A DNA stretch of 38,697 nucleotides, taken from assembly GCA_937125455.1 (NCBI GenBank), contig CAKZLK010000056.1:1-38697 (forward strand), given 5' to 3'. Origin of the DNA: an uncultured Aequorivita sp. (GTDB taxonomy: Bacteria; Bacteroidota; Bacteroidia; Flavobacteriales; Flavobacteriaceae). The notes under the pieces are model-generated. The model searched no databases. It was not told the origin of the DNA and saw nothing but the letters and a program-made list of their open reading frames with translations. Both the position numbers and the translations under genes were made by a program. Shown here one piece after another: positions 1 through 8,297 of this stretch (its first letter is position 1; each line of letters opens with the position of its first letter).

Positions 1-2955
1 GGAGTAGAAGGAATGACCTATTTAACTTCTACGGCTACCAATAATGGAACAGCTTCCATAAGCGTGTTTTTTGATCAGGACGTAGATCCAGATATTGCGG
101 CAGTAAACGTTCAAAACCGTGTGGCGCGTGCTAATTCGTTATTGCCACAAGCGGTAATCCAGACAGGGGTTACAACTTCTAAACAGCAAACTAGCGCGTT
201 GATGTTCCTTTCGTTTTACAGCACAAATAAGGATTATAATGACACCTATCTTCAAAATTATTTAAAAATAAATGTCATTCCCGAATTACAAAGGGTAAAT
301 GGAGTTGGAGATGTTACTGTTTTTGGAGGAAAGGATTATTCCATGCGTATTTGGTTAGATCCACAAAAGCTTGCTGCATATAGTTTAATGCCGTCAGATG
401 TTGTAGCCGCTTTGAAGGAACAAAGTCTTGAAGCTGCTGCGGGTTCTTTGGGTGAAAATAATGGTGAAGCATTTTCATACACCATTAAGTATCCCGGACG
501 ATACAAAACGGAAAAACAATACAGCGATATTGTAATAAAAGCGCTGGGTAATGGCGAATTTTTGAGATTGAGTGATGTGGCCCAAATTGAATTGGGAGCA
601 CAATCATACTCGGGAGGTTCTGTAACCAACGGCTATCCTGCGGTGAATATGGGTATTTTTCAAACGAAAGGTTCAAATGCACGAGAAATTATTGATGCAA
701 TAAAACTAGAATTGGGCAAGGTGGAGCGTGATTTGCCTGATGGAATTACATATTATATTCCTTATGATACTAACAATTTCCTTAACGCCTCCATTGAAAA
801 AGTAGTAAGTACATTGGTTGAAGCCTTTCTTTTGGTTTTCTTGGTTGTTTTTATCTTTTTGCAGGATTTTCGTTCTACATTAATACCAGCAATTGCAGTT
901 CCCGTTTCTATTATCGGAACATTTTTCTTCCTTAATTTATTTGGATACTCCATAAACCTATTGACCCTTTTTGCATTGGTTCTTGCAATTGGAATTGTGG
1001 TGGATGATGCAATTGTTGTCGTGGAAGCTGTCCACGCAAAAATTGATGAAGGGGAGAAAAGTTCAAAAAAGGCATCACTGAATGCCATGCACGAAATTTC
1101 GGGAGCAATTATTTCTATTACTTTGGTGATGTCTGCGGTGTTTATTCCGGTAACCTTCATCAAAGGTCCAACAGGTGTGTTTTACGAACAGTTTGGGGTA
1201 ACACTTATTGTAGCAATTATAATTTCGGCCGTAAATGCCTTGACATTGACTCCTGCCCTAAGTGCATTATTTCTTAAAGGGCACGATGAAAAACAAAACA
1301 GCAATAAACCAGGATTTTTACAGAAGTTTTTTAACGGTTTTAACAAAGGTTTTAAGGCCACTGTTGATCGTTACGGAAGATCGGTACATTTTCTTTATAG
1401 AAATAAATGGATTACGGGATTTATATTGCTTTTGGCAGTTCTCGGAATTTGGTGGTCATCATCAACGCTTCAAACAGGTTTTGTCCCCGACGAAGACCGT
1501 GGAATTATCTTTATGAACGTTGAACTTCCTGCAGGTTCTTCAGTTGATAGAACACACGAAGTAAACCAGATACTTTATTCTAAAATTAAGAATTTACCAG
1601 GGATTCAAGGAGCTTCGGTAATTGACGGACGAAGCTTGATAAGTGGTGCTGGAAGTAATTATGGGCTCGGCTTTATAAGGTTGGACGATTGGAAAGATCG
1701 TGAAGCAGATTCACTTTCCGTGCAAGCAATTACAGGTCAATTGTTCGGTATTGCAGCTCAAATTCCAGATGCTAATATTATTTTCTTCTCTCCTCCAAGT
1801 ATCCCCGGTTTTGGTAATTCGGCTGGAGCTGAAGTAAACTTATTAGATCGTTCGGGAGGAAGCTTTACCGATCTTGATCAAGCGAATCAAGAGTTTATAG
1901 CAAAACTGTCACAACGCCCCGAAATTCAATACGCACAATCATCTTTCAACACACGCTATCCGCAATATGAAATGACACTTAATGTGCCTTTGGCAAAAGA
2001 AGTAGGTGTTTCTGTTCAAACTATTTTCAATACCCTTCAAGGATATATAGGAAGTATTTTCGCAGCAGATTTTTCTCGCTTCGGAAAACAATATCGGGTT
2101 TATGTGCAAGCATTGCCGGAAGACCGTGCGGATGAAAGTGATCTTAATAGTATTTACGTCCGAACTGAAAGTGGTGAAATGACTCCAATTACGCAATTCG
2201 TAACGCTAAAAAGAGTATATGGCCCACAATCTGTGACGCGTTTTAACTTGTTCAACTCCACAAAAGTTACTGCAGCACCAGCTCCTGGTTATAGTTCGGG
2301 AGATGTTATTGCCGCTGTAGAAGAAGTTACCAAAACACTACCTAGTAATTTTGACATAGCCTATTCGGGTTTAACATTGGAAGAAAAAAGTGCCGGCAAT
2401 CAAACAACGACGATTTTCATTTTGTCGTTGGTGTTTGTTTACTTTTTGCTTGCTGCACAATATGAAAGTTATTTATTACCCTTTTCGGTATTATTTTCAT
2501 TGCCTGTGGGAGTTTTCGGCGCCTATATTACAACCCAATTAACGGGGCTACAGAATAACATTTATTTCCAGATAGCATTGATTATGCTTATTGGACTGCT
2601 TGCCAAAAATGCAATTCTTATTGTGGAATTTGCGTTACAGCGAAGGAAGCACGGCGAGTCTATTCTGGATGCGGCAATAGACGGTGCTGAAGCGCGATTA
2701 CGACCTATTTTGATGACTTCATTCGCCTTTATTTTTGGGTTGATGCCATTGGTACTTTCCAACGGGGTTGGTGCAGCAGGAAACCGTTCTATTGGTACAG
2801 GAGCCGTTGGGGGATTATTAGTAGGTACCGTTTTCGGAGTTTTTGTAATACCAATATTATTCATCCTTTTCCAATGGCTACAGGAAAAAATTACGGGTGC
2901 GCCAACAGATAAATTAGAAATTTCAGAAGAAAACATTTCAAATGAAAAAGAATAG
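1..2955 (+). CDS. RND-family efflux transporter permease (AcrB/HAE1 type), 5'-truncated by window edge
   Basis: This is the inner-membrane proton-driven pump of a tripartite multidrug efflux system. The frame is open from base 1 (four codons before the first ATG at 13), and the visible protein begins at the conserved porter-domain stretch after the first membrane helix, so roughly 50-60 N-terminal residues lie outside the window and ATG 13 is not the real start. The first block of membrane helices (about bases 800-1280) contains the paired proton-relay aspartates in GIVVDDAIVV (bases 1003-1008). The second block (about 2410-2890) contains the partner lysine in LLAKNAILIVEF (base 2605). Two periplasmic porter domains surround them, as in AcrB. 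The 3' end overlaps the outer-membrane channel gene by 14 bp, so the two are translated together. The membrane-fusion subunit is expected just upstream, outside the window. The substrate cannot be told from sequence. Confidence 0.96.
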   Translation, partial: GVEGMTYLTSTATNNGTASISVFFDQDVDPDIAAVNVQNRVARANSLLPQAVIQTGVTTSKQQTSALMFLSFYSTNKDYNDTYLQNYLKINVIPELQRVNGVGDVTVFGGKDYSMRIWLDPQKLAAYSLMPSDVVAALKEQSLEAAAGSLGENNGEAFSYTIKYPGRYKTEKQYSDIVIKALGNGEFLRLSDVAQIELGAQSYSGGSVTNGYPAVNMGIFQTKGSNAREIIDAIKLELGKVERDLPDGITYYIPYDTNNFLNASIEKVVSTLVEAFLLVFLVVFIFLQDFRSTLIPAIAVPVSIIGTFFFLNLFGYSINLLTLFALVLAIGIVVDDAIVVVEAVHAKIDEGEKSSKKASLNAMHEISGAIISITLVMSAVFIPVTFIKGPTGVFYEQFGVTLIVAIIISAVNALTLTPALSALFLKGHDEKQNSNKPGFLQKFFNGFNKGFKATVDRYGRSVHFLYRNKWITGFILLLAVLGIWWSSSTLQTGFVPDEDRGIIFMNVELPAGSSVDRTHEVNQILYSKIKNLPGIQGASVIDGRSLISGAGSNYGLGFIRLDDWKDREADSLSVQAITGQLFGIAAQIPDANIIFFSPPSIPGFGNSAGAEVNLLDRSGGSFTDLDQANQEFIAKLSQRPEIQYAQSSFNTRYPQYEMTLNVPLAKEVGVSVQTIFNTLQGYIGSIFAADFSRFGKQYRVYVQALPEDRADESDLNSIYVRTESGEMTPITQFVTLKRVYGPQSVTRFNLFNSTKVTAAPAPGYSSGDVIAAVEEVTKTLPSNFDIAYSGLTLEEKSAGNQTTTIFILSLVFVYFLLAAQYESYLLPFSVLFSLPVGVFGAYITTQLTGLQNNIYFQIALIMLIGLLAKNAILIVEFALQRRKHGESILDAAIDGAEARLRPILMTSFAFIFGLMPLVLSNGVGAAGNRSIGTGAVGGLLVGTVFGVFVIPILFILFQWLQEKITGAPTDKLEISEENISNEKE

Positions 2956-4339
2956 CATTTATAAAATATTGATTCTGGCAAGTTTGCCATTTCTACTTGT
3001 TTCCTGCTTTGCGGCAAAAAATTACGAACAGCCACAAGTCGTGAATGAAGCTAATTACAGAACCGAAAATCTTCAGCAAGATACCTTGACGATAGCAACC
3101 GTCTCTTGGAAGGAATTGTTTACTGATCCCATTCTTCAAGGTTATATTGAAGAAGGATTAAAAAGCAATATGGACATTCGCGTTGCATTGCAGCAAATAA
3201 GAATAGCTGAAGCCTATGTAAAACAAGGCAAGGCAGGTTATTTTCCCAGCTTGAACGGAAGCGCCAAAGTTACCCATCAAGAATTTTCGCAGGGTAGTCA
3301 GTTTGGCGCCCAATTTTCACAATTAACACAATATGAGTTGAGTGGAAGCCTTTCTTGGGAAGCAGATATCTGGGGGAAAATTAGAAGTAATGAACGTGCT
3401 TTTCAAGCGTCATATTTACAAAGTGCTGCAGCACACCAAGCTGTAAAAAGTAAATTGATTGCAAATATTGCTTCAGTTTATTATCAATTGATGGCTTTGG
3501 ATGAACAAATACGCGTAACCGAAAAAACCATTGAGACCCGTTCTAAAGGCTTGGAAACTACAAAAGCTTTAAAGGAAGCTGGTAATGTTACTGAAGTGGG
3601 CGTAAAACAAACCGAAGCACAATTATACAATGCACAGGGAATTCTAATCGACTTGAAAAATGAGGCACGCTTGCTGGAAAATACCATGTCTATTTTATTG
3701 GGAAGCGCTCCACGTGACATTGCGCGTGGTAGTCTTGAAAATCAGGAAATAACAACACCCTTAAATACAGGTGTGCCAACACAATTGCTTAGAAATAGAC
3801 CCGATGTTATGGCTGCAGAGTATAATTTGATGAACACTTTTGAGCTTACCAACGCTGCCCGTGCTGATTTCTATCCTTCGTTGACACTTTCAGCAAGTGG
3901 AGGTTTACAGAATTTAGAGCTCGATAAACTATTCAACGCTAATTCATTATTTGCAACAATCATTGGAGGATTAACCCAGCCTATTTTCAACAAACGCCAA
4001 ATCCGGACGCAATATGAAGTTTCGCAAGCGAAGCAGGAACAAGCTTATTTAGATTTTAAACTTGCCGTTATTACTGCTAGCAAAGAAGTTTCAGATGCAT
4101 TGTACAGTTACGAGGCAGCAACTGAAAAAATTGATGTAAAGACGAAAGAATATGAAGCATATAGCTTGGCAACAAATTATTCCGAAGAGCTTTTGGACAA
4201 TGGTTTGGCAAACTATTTAGAGGTTTTAAACGCTCAAGAAAACGCATTAAACTCAAGTTTAAGTTTAATTACAGCAAAGAATAACCAACTTCAATCTATT
4301 GTAAATTTATATGAAGCCTTAGGCGGCGGTTGGCGATAA
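2942..4339 (+). CDS. RND efflux outer-membrane lipoprotein channel (NodT/OprM family)
   Basis: This is the outer-membrane exit duct of the efflux system whose pump is encoded just upstream (14-bp overlap). The protein has 465 residues, a normal size for the TolC/OprM superfamily. It starts with a lipoprotein signal peptide, KKNSIYKILILASLPFLLVSC, with the lipidated cysteine at residue 22. Two internally similar halves of long amphipathic helices follow. Hallmarks are WELDIW-like SWEADIWGKIRS near residue 140, the RNRPDVMAAE segment near residue 285, and FYPSLTLSASGG shortly after it. The gene is followed by a good intrinsic terminator, so it is the last gene of the operon. Confidence 0.95.
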   Translation: MKKNSIYKILILASLPFLLVSCFAAKNYEQPQVVNEANYRTENLQQDTLTIATVSWKELFTDPILQGYIEEGLKSNMDIRVALQQIRIAEAYVKQGKAGYFPSLNGSAKVTHQEFSQGSQFGAQFSQLTQYELSGSLSWEADIWGKIRSNERAFQASYLQSAAAHQAVKSKLIANIASVYYQLMALDEQIRVTEKTIETRSKGLETTKALKEAGNVTEVGVKQTEAQLYNAQGILIDLKNEARLLENTMSILLGSAPRDIARGSLENQEITTPLNTGVPTQLLRNRPDVMAAEYNLMNTFELTNAARADFYPSLTLSASGGLQNLELDKLFNANSLFATIIGGLTQPIFNKRQIRTQYEVSQAKQEQAYLDFKLAVITASKEVSDALYSYEAATEKIDVKTKEYEAYSLATNYSEELLDNGLANYLEVLNAQENALNSSLSLITAKNNQLQSIVNLYEALGGGWR

Positions 4340-4369
4340 TTTTTTTCATAATTTTTTATTGTTGATTGT

Positions 4370-4406
4370 AAACCTGTCTTGTAATTTTCAAGGCAGGTTT
4401 TTTTTT
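4370..4406 (+). terminator. Intrinsic terminator of the RND efflux operon
   Basis: A 12-bp stem (AAACCTGTCTTG / CAAGGCAGGTTT, one G-U pair) with a 7-nt loop is followed by nine consecutive T on the plus strand. It lies 30 bp after the channel gene stop. Its T-run overlaps the stop codon of the convergent lipoprotein gene at 4405. The reverse strand has no T-run after the stem, so it should act mainly on the plus strand. Confidence 0.85.
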
Positions 4407-4899
4407 AACGTAATAGAAATCCTTTCGCCGCCCACCACGGATGCACTTCTATTACCAATCTTCCAGATTTTACCATTGGATCCATATTGGCCAGACTGTC
4501 CGCCATTTTTTGGGTTGGAACATTGTAAATGGTGATGCCACGAATATCGCCATCATCACCAAACGGCCCAGAAATATCCGCAAATCCTTCTTCATACATT
4601 CTGCCCAAGTGTGCTAAATGCAACTTTTGAAGACTATCTGCTTCTTCTTTTGTTTGGGAACGGGTTGGCCCACTTTTCAGAAAAGCGATAAAATATTGTT
4701 GCATCAAAATAGTGTCGCCCGATTTGTCATCAACATAATCAAATGTTTGAAAACCCTTTTCGGTCAATTCTTGTTTGAGTTGCGCCATTGGAATTTTTAT
4801 TTCTTCAGGACAAGGCTCGGTGATATATTCTTTTTCAACTTTGGTTTCACAACCAAAAAGTGTAATTCCTAAAATTGCACCAAGTAGTTTAGCTTTCAT
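4405..4899 (-). CDS. YCII-related domain lipoprotein
   Basis: A 164-residue protein with a short lipoprotein signal (MKAKLLGAILGITLFGC, lipidated Cys17). A domain of about 95 residues follows that resembles the YciI/YCII fold: a strand reading YFIAFLKSGP, the helix LQKLHLAHLGRMYEEG, then ADISGPFGDDGDIRGITIYNV and a C-terminal WEVHPW-like stretch (VIEVHPWW). In cytoplasmic YCII proteins a His and an Asp form the presumed active site. His and Asp residues are present here, but I cannot align them with certainty. It is the last gene of an overlapping three-gene operon (its start overlaps the CYTH gene by 11 bp). A lipid-anchored YCII domain implies an envelope location. The function is unknown. 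Confidence 0.8.
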   Translation of the reverse strand: MKAKLLGAILGITLFGCETKVEKEYITEPCPEEIKIPMAQLKQELTEKGFQTFDYVDDKSGDTILMQQYFIAFLKSGPTRSQTKEEADSLQKLHLAHLGRMYEEGFADISGPFGDDGDIRGITIYNVPTQKMADSLANMDPMVKSGRLVIEVHPWWAAKGFLLR

Positions 4900-5368
4900 G
4901 TGTCCAGTTTTTAAAAGGATTTTTACTTAATTTGGAATTATAATATTTAATATCTCCAGTAACTTCTTTTCCCAGCCATTGGGGTTTTGAAAAAGGTTCG
5001 GTTTCGGAACTGAGTTCAATTTCAGCTATAATTAATCCTTCATTTTCGCCCATAAAATCGTCCACTTCAAAAGTGTGATTATCACTGGAAATTTCATAAC
5101 GTGTTTTTTCAATAATGCCCGGTTCGCATAGGTGAAGCAGTTCCTCAGCTTCTGAAAGGGAAATCTGCTTTTCCCATTCAAAACGAGAAAGACCTGATTT
5201 GTTCGATTTACCTTTAACAGTCAGAAAACCATCATTTCCTTGAATACGCACGCGGACGGTACGCTCGGGATTTGTGTTCAAAAACCCTTGCACAATGCGA
5301 GTGCGTTTGTGGGCTTCGCTTTTGAAAGCTTCGGAAGTGACTAAAAATTTACGCTCTATTTCCTGCAT
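4889..5368 (-). CDS. CYTH domain protein (class IV adenylate cyclase / triphosphatase-like)
   Basis: The protein is 159 residues and consists of one CYTH domain. It begins with the diagnostic MQEIERKFLV (ExExK motif, residues 3-7), which binds the metal and triphosphate in this superfamily. Alternating charged strands follow, such as RTVRVRIQGNDGFLTVKGK and RFEWEKQI, and an acidic C-terminal strand, LIIAEIELSSE. Members of this size in Bacteroidota are usually inorganic triphosphatases or are uncharacterised; cyclase activity should not be assumed. The gene overlaps the upstream NAD(P)-binding gene by 20 bp and the downstream lipoprotein gene by 11 bp, so all three are translationally coupled. 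Confidence 0.92.
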   Translation of the reverse strand: MQEIERKFLVTSEAFKSEAHKRTRIVQGFLNTNPERTVRVRIQGNDGFLTVKGKSNKSGLSRFEWEKQISLSEAEELLHLCEPGIIEKTRYEISSDNHTFEVDDFMGENEGLIIAEIELSSETEPFSKPQWLGKEVTGDIKYYNSKLSKNPFKNWTHES

Positions 5369-6014
5369 TTTGGGCTATTTGTTTAATTTCGTCGGAAGTG
5401 ATTTGTTGCTGTGAAAACCCTTCTTTCGCCAAAACTACCATCGCATCTGCAATCGTTTCAGCTTTAATCATTTTGTATTTCTTCGGAATTAAAAACCCGA
5501 ATATTTTCATAAAAGATATCGCTACTTTTTCTCCAAAACGTTTTTCCTCACGATCTCCAAAAATCAAGGATGGCTGTAAAACATAGGTGTTTTCTATATT
5601 TTTATTTATCACATCGCGTTGCATTTCACCTTTGGTTTTGTTGTAAAAAATGCTACTATCTGCATCTGCACCCATTGCTGAAATTACAACAAACGTTTTA
5701 ACTTCGTTCTGTTTTGCAAGTTTTGAAGCCGTGACGGGAATTCCGTAATCAATCTTTTTATAGGTCTCCTTATCAGGAGTGTTGGCTTTTGTAGTACCAA
5801 TACAGCAGAAAACCACGTCGGCTTTAAATGCTTCGGAATGGTCTTCCAAGTGAAACATATCTATTAAATGTTCTTCAATTTTTGGAGAATTATTTTTCAC
5901 TGAGCTGCGAGAGAACAATTTTATTTTTTCAAAGGAAGCATCTTTTAAAAGCTTTTCTAACAAAATACCGCCTGTCAATCCTGTTGCGCCTAAAATGATT
6001 GCTGTTTTTTTCAT
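5349..6014 (-). CDS. NAD(P)H-binding short-chain protein (HTATIP2/YwnB-like Rossmann fold)
   Basis: The protein is 221 residues and opens with a nucleotide-binding Rossmann motif, AIILGATGLTGGILLEKLL (GATGLTGG at residues 8-15). It contains VVFCCIGTTKA after the third strand, TFVVISAMGADADS at the active-site strand and YVLQPSLIFGDREEKR, as in atypical SDR proteins of the HTATIP2/oxidoreductase group. It is the first gene of the reverse operon and overlaps the CYTH gene by 20 bp. It is divergent from dinB, with 68 bp between the starts. The substrate is unknown. Confidence 0.88.
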   Translation of the reverse strand: MKKTAIILGATGLTGGILLEKLLKDASFEKIKLFSRSSVKNNSPKIEEHLIDMFHLEDHSEAFKADVVFCCIGTTKANTPDKETYKKIDYGIPVTASKLAKQNEVKTFVVISAMGADADSSIFYNKTKGEMQRDVINKNIENTYVLQPSLIFGDREEKRFGEKVAISFMKIFGFLIPKKYKMIKAETIADAMVVLAKEGFSQQQITSDEIKQIAQNAGNRA

Positions 6015-6082
6015 TATCTTATTTGGTTGAAATTAGGTTTGTACTGCGCTCAACCAGACATTAAAGATATTAAATTTGTAAG

Positions 6083-7186
6083 ATGCAAGACGTAATGCCT
6101 CTTCGTAAAATAATTCATGTAGATATGGATGCTTTTTATGCGTCTGTGGAGCAGCTGGATAATCCCGAACTGCGCGGAAAAGCTATTGCCGTTGGTGGTA
6201 GTTCTGCGCGTGGCGTGGTAAGTGCTGCAAGTTATGAAGCCCGGAAGTTTGGTGTTCGCAGTGCAATGAGCGGCGCAATGGCTCGGAAACTTTGCCCGGA
6301 GCTTATTTTTGTACGAACCAATTTTGACCGTTACAAAGAAGTTTCAAAACAGATTAGAAAGATATTTTTTGAATATACCGATTTGGTCGAACCATTGTCA
6401 CTGGACGAAGCCTATCTGGATGTCACCGAAAACAAAAAAGGCAATCCCAGTGCGACGATGATTGCTACGGAGATTCGAAAAAGGATTAAAGAAAAAACGG
6501 GACTGAATGCTTCCGCAGGAATTTCGGTGAACAAATTTGTAGCGAAAATCGCCAGTGATATAAACAAACCCAATGGACAGAAAACCATTGGCCCTGAAGA
6601 AGTAGTCCCTTTTTTGGAAACACTGGATGTAAAGAAATTTTACGGCGTTGGAAAGGTAACCAAAGAGAAAATGTACCGTTTGGGAATTTTCACGGGAAAT
6701 GATTTAAAATCGAAATCGCTTGAGTTTTTAGAAGAAAACTTTGGCAAGAGCGGCGGGTTTTATTACAATGTTGTCCGAGGAATCCACAACAGCAAAGTGA
6801 AACCTTCACGAACTCAGAAGTCATTGGCGGCGGAACATACATTTTCAGAAAATATTTCTTCGGAAATTTTTATGATGGAACGTCTTGAGGAAATCGCTTC
6901 GGAAGTTGAAAACAGATTAAAACGCAGTAAAATCGCTGGAAAGACAGTAACCTTGAAAATTAAATATCGCGATTTCACCCTGCAAACCCGCAGTAAAACG
7001 CTTCCGCTTTTTATCGCTTCCAAAGAATTGATTTTGGACGTAGTTAAAGAATTGTTATTTCAGGAAAAAATGAAGGAATCGGTACGGTTGTTGGGAATTT
7101 CAATTTCGAACCTAAACAACGAAACCCCAAAGAAAAAGGAGGCTCCGAAAGAATCAATCGACGTACAACTAAAACTTGAATTTTAG
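6083..7186 (+). CDS. dinB: DNA polymerase IV (Y-family translesion polymerase)
   Basis: An error-prone Y-family polymerase that copies past DNA lesions. The protein is 367 residues. It has the metal-binding HVDMDAFYASVEQ motif (D14, D16) and the SLDEAYLDVT motif (D108, E109), then the thumb (helix-hairpin-helix around KKFYGVGKVTKEKMYRLG) and the little-finger domain. The C-terminus ends in VQLKLEF, close to the QLxLF sliding-clamp binding peptide. Two in-frame starts are possible: ATG 6083 and ATG 6095 (MPLRKII...). A TAAATTTG -7 box at 6071-6078 ends only 4 nt before ATG 6083. That means either a leaderless message from 6083 or a very short leader to 6095, and 6095 fits the usual protein start slightly better. 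No SOS box was recognised. Confidence 0.95.
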   Translation: MQDVMPLRKIIHVDMDAFYASVEQLDNPELRGKAIAVGGSSARGVVSAASYEARKFGVRSAMSGAMARKLCPELIFVRTNFDRYKEVSKQIRKIFFEYTDLVEPLSLDEAYLDVTENKKGNPSATMIATEIRKRIKEKTGLNASAGISVNKFVAKIASDINKPNGQKTIGPEEVVPFLETLDVKKFYGVGKVTKEKMYRLGIFTGNDLKSKSLEFLEENFGKSGGFYYNVVRGIHNSKVKPSRTQKSLAAEHTFSENISSEIFMMERLEEIASEVENRLKRSKIAGKTVTLKIKYRDFTLQTRSKTLPLFIASKELILDVVKELLFQEKMKESVRLLGISISNLNNETPKKKEAPKESIDVQLKLEF

Positions 7187-7187
7187 T

Positions 7188-7254
7188 CCCATCCCCGGCC
7201 CTTCCCAAAGAGAAGGGGGTTTAAAGCCCTTCCTTTGGAGGGGTTGGGGAGGAC
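7188..7254. repeat. Palindromic intergenic repeat of the flavobacterial CCCTTCC...GGAGGGG type
   Basis: About 67 bp directly after the dinB stop. It contains two GC-rich hairpins in an AT-rich gap: CCCTTC (7199-7204) with GAAGGG (7212-7217), and CCCTTCC (7227-7233) with GGAGGGG (7237-7243) around a TTT loop. An outer near-complement, CCATCCCC (7189-7196) with GGGGAGG (7246-7252), would enclose both. Elements with this C/G-rich palindromic look are, from general knowledge, dispersed between genes of many Flavobacteriia. Here the element could also act as the 3' end of the dinB transcript. A shorter relative lies at the end of purN (14842-14863). Confidence 0.65.
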
Positions 7255-7322
7255 ACCAAGTCATAAATTTTAATTATGAAAAAAAGACTACGTACCTTTA
7301 ACTAATTTAAAACTCTAGATTT

Positions 7323-8084
7323 ATGAAGACTGTAGCTTTTTCTATCCTTGCCCTTGTAGGTTTTACTTTCCTTTTTTCCTGTAAAAACGACGCCAAAAAC
7401 AACGATGAAACCCAAACCGTTGTAGCAGATTCCATTCCCGCAGCAACCACTCCTGAAGCGATGTATGTTACTGCTGTTAGTGGATTGACTTTGCGCGAGC
7501 ACCCAAACTTACAAAGTGAAAAGCTTTCTGTAATGTCTCTTGGAACAAAAGTAAAAATTGTAAATGCCGAAGGTAAAACAACGATGAACGTAGGCGGGAT
7601 TGATGGCGCGATGGATGAAGTTGAATTTAATAACCAAAAGGGTTTTGCTTTTAATGGTTTTCTGTCGAAATTTTTCCCTCCTGGGGAAGATGCTTCCGCA
7701 AAAAATTATGCTGAAGAACTAAAGAAAGATTTCCCAAATGTCAATTATTCCGAAGCAACAGGTGGAACTACAAGTAAACCCACAAAAACCGAAACACTTG
7801 TTTTACCAACCGATAAATGGCACGAAGCGTTTTTTACTGCGCAGCAACTTTTTAATATTCCAAAGGCATTTGCGTTCCCAAACCCGAAAGGTTCTAATAA
7901 TGAAACACAACAAAACGGGGAGAAAAAGAAAACTGATTTTATCAGCGAGCTACAGATTTCTAGAAATGAAAACGAACTTCAGAAAATAGTTTATAATTAC
8001 AAAACCACAGGTTTTGGATATACGGTAACCATTACCAAAGAAGCAGATGGAATGAAACTTGAAAAGGTTGAGGTTTCGGATTAG
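7323..8084 (+). CDS. Lipoprotein with bacterial SH3-like domain
   Basis: The protein is 253 residues with a lipoprotein signal peptide ending FLFSC (lipidated Cys20), then a short acidic and Asn/Thr-rich linker. Residues about 46-115 form an SH3-like barrel. This includes the typical opening SGLTLREHPNLQSEKLSVM, a GTKVKIV strand, and a C-terminal GFAFNGFLSKFF that corresponds to the 'GWVxxxyL' end of SH3b domains. The remaining part, about 135 residues, has no family I recognise. It probably sits in the cell envelope. A weak TACCTTTA box at 7293-7300 may be its promoter. It stands alone between dinB and a T9SS protein. Confidence 0.85.
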   Translation: MKTVAFSILALVGFTFLFSCKNDAKNNDETQTVVADSIPAATTPEAMYVTAVSGLTLREHPNLQSEKLSVMSLGTKVKIVNAEGKTTMNVGGIDGAMDEVEFNNQKGFAFNGFLSKFFPPGEDASAKNYAEELKKDFPNVNYSEATGGTTSKPTKTETLVLPTDKWHEAFFTAQQLFNIPKAFAFPNPKGSNNETQQNGEKKKTDFISELQISRNENELQKIVYNYKTTGFGYTVTITKEADGMKLEKVEVSD

Positions 8085-8297
8085 AATGATAACGGAAATG
8101 AAAGTTATTTATAAATCACTATATTTAATTTTATATTTTCATAAAACTAAATTTTGAACCTACGACTTTATAAAATTGAGAAGATTTATGAGGAAGGGAA
8201 TACGGAGCAGGATATCATATTCAAACAAGATTAAAAAGACCAAGAAATGGCTCCTAATAGAAATAGAATAGGGGCCGTTTCTTTTATTCCAAAAGAC

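Noticed and set aside
8247-8297. Longer start for the FG-GAP protein at ATG 8247
   Set aside because: It would place 17 polar residues ahead of a clear signal peptide; ATG 8298 gives a normal secreted protein.
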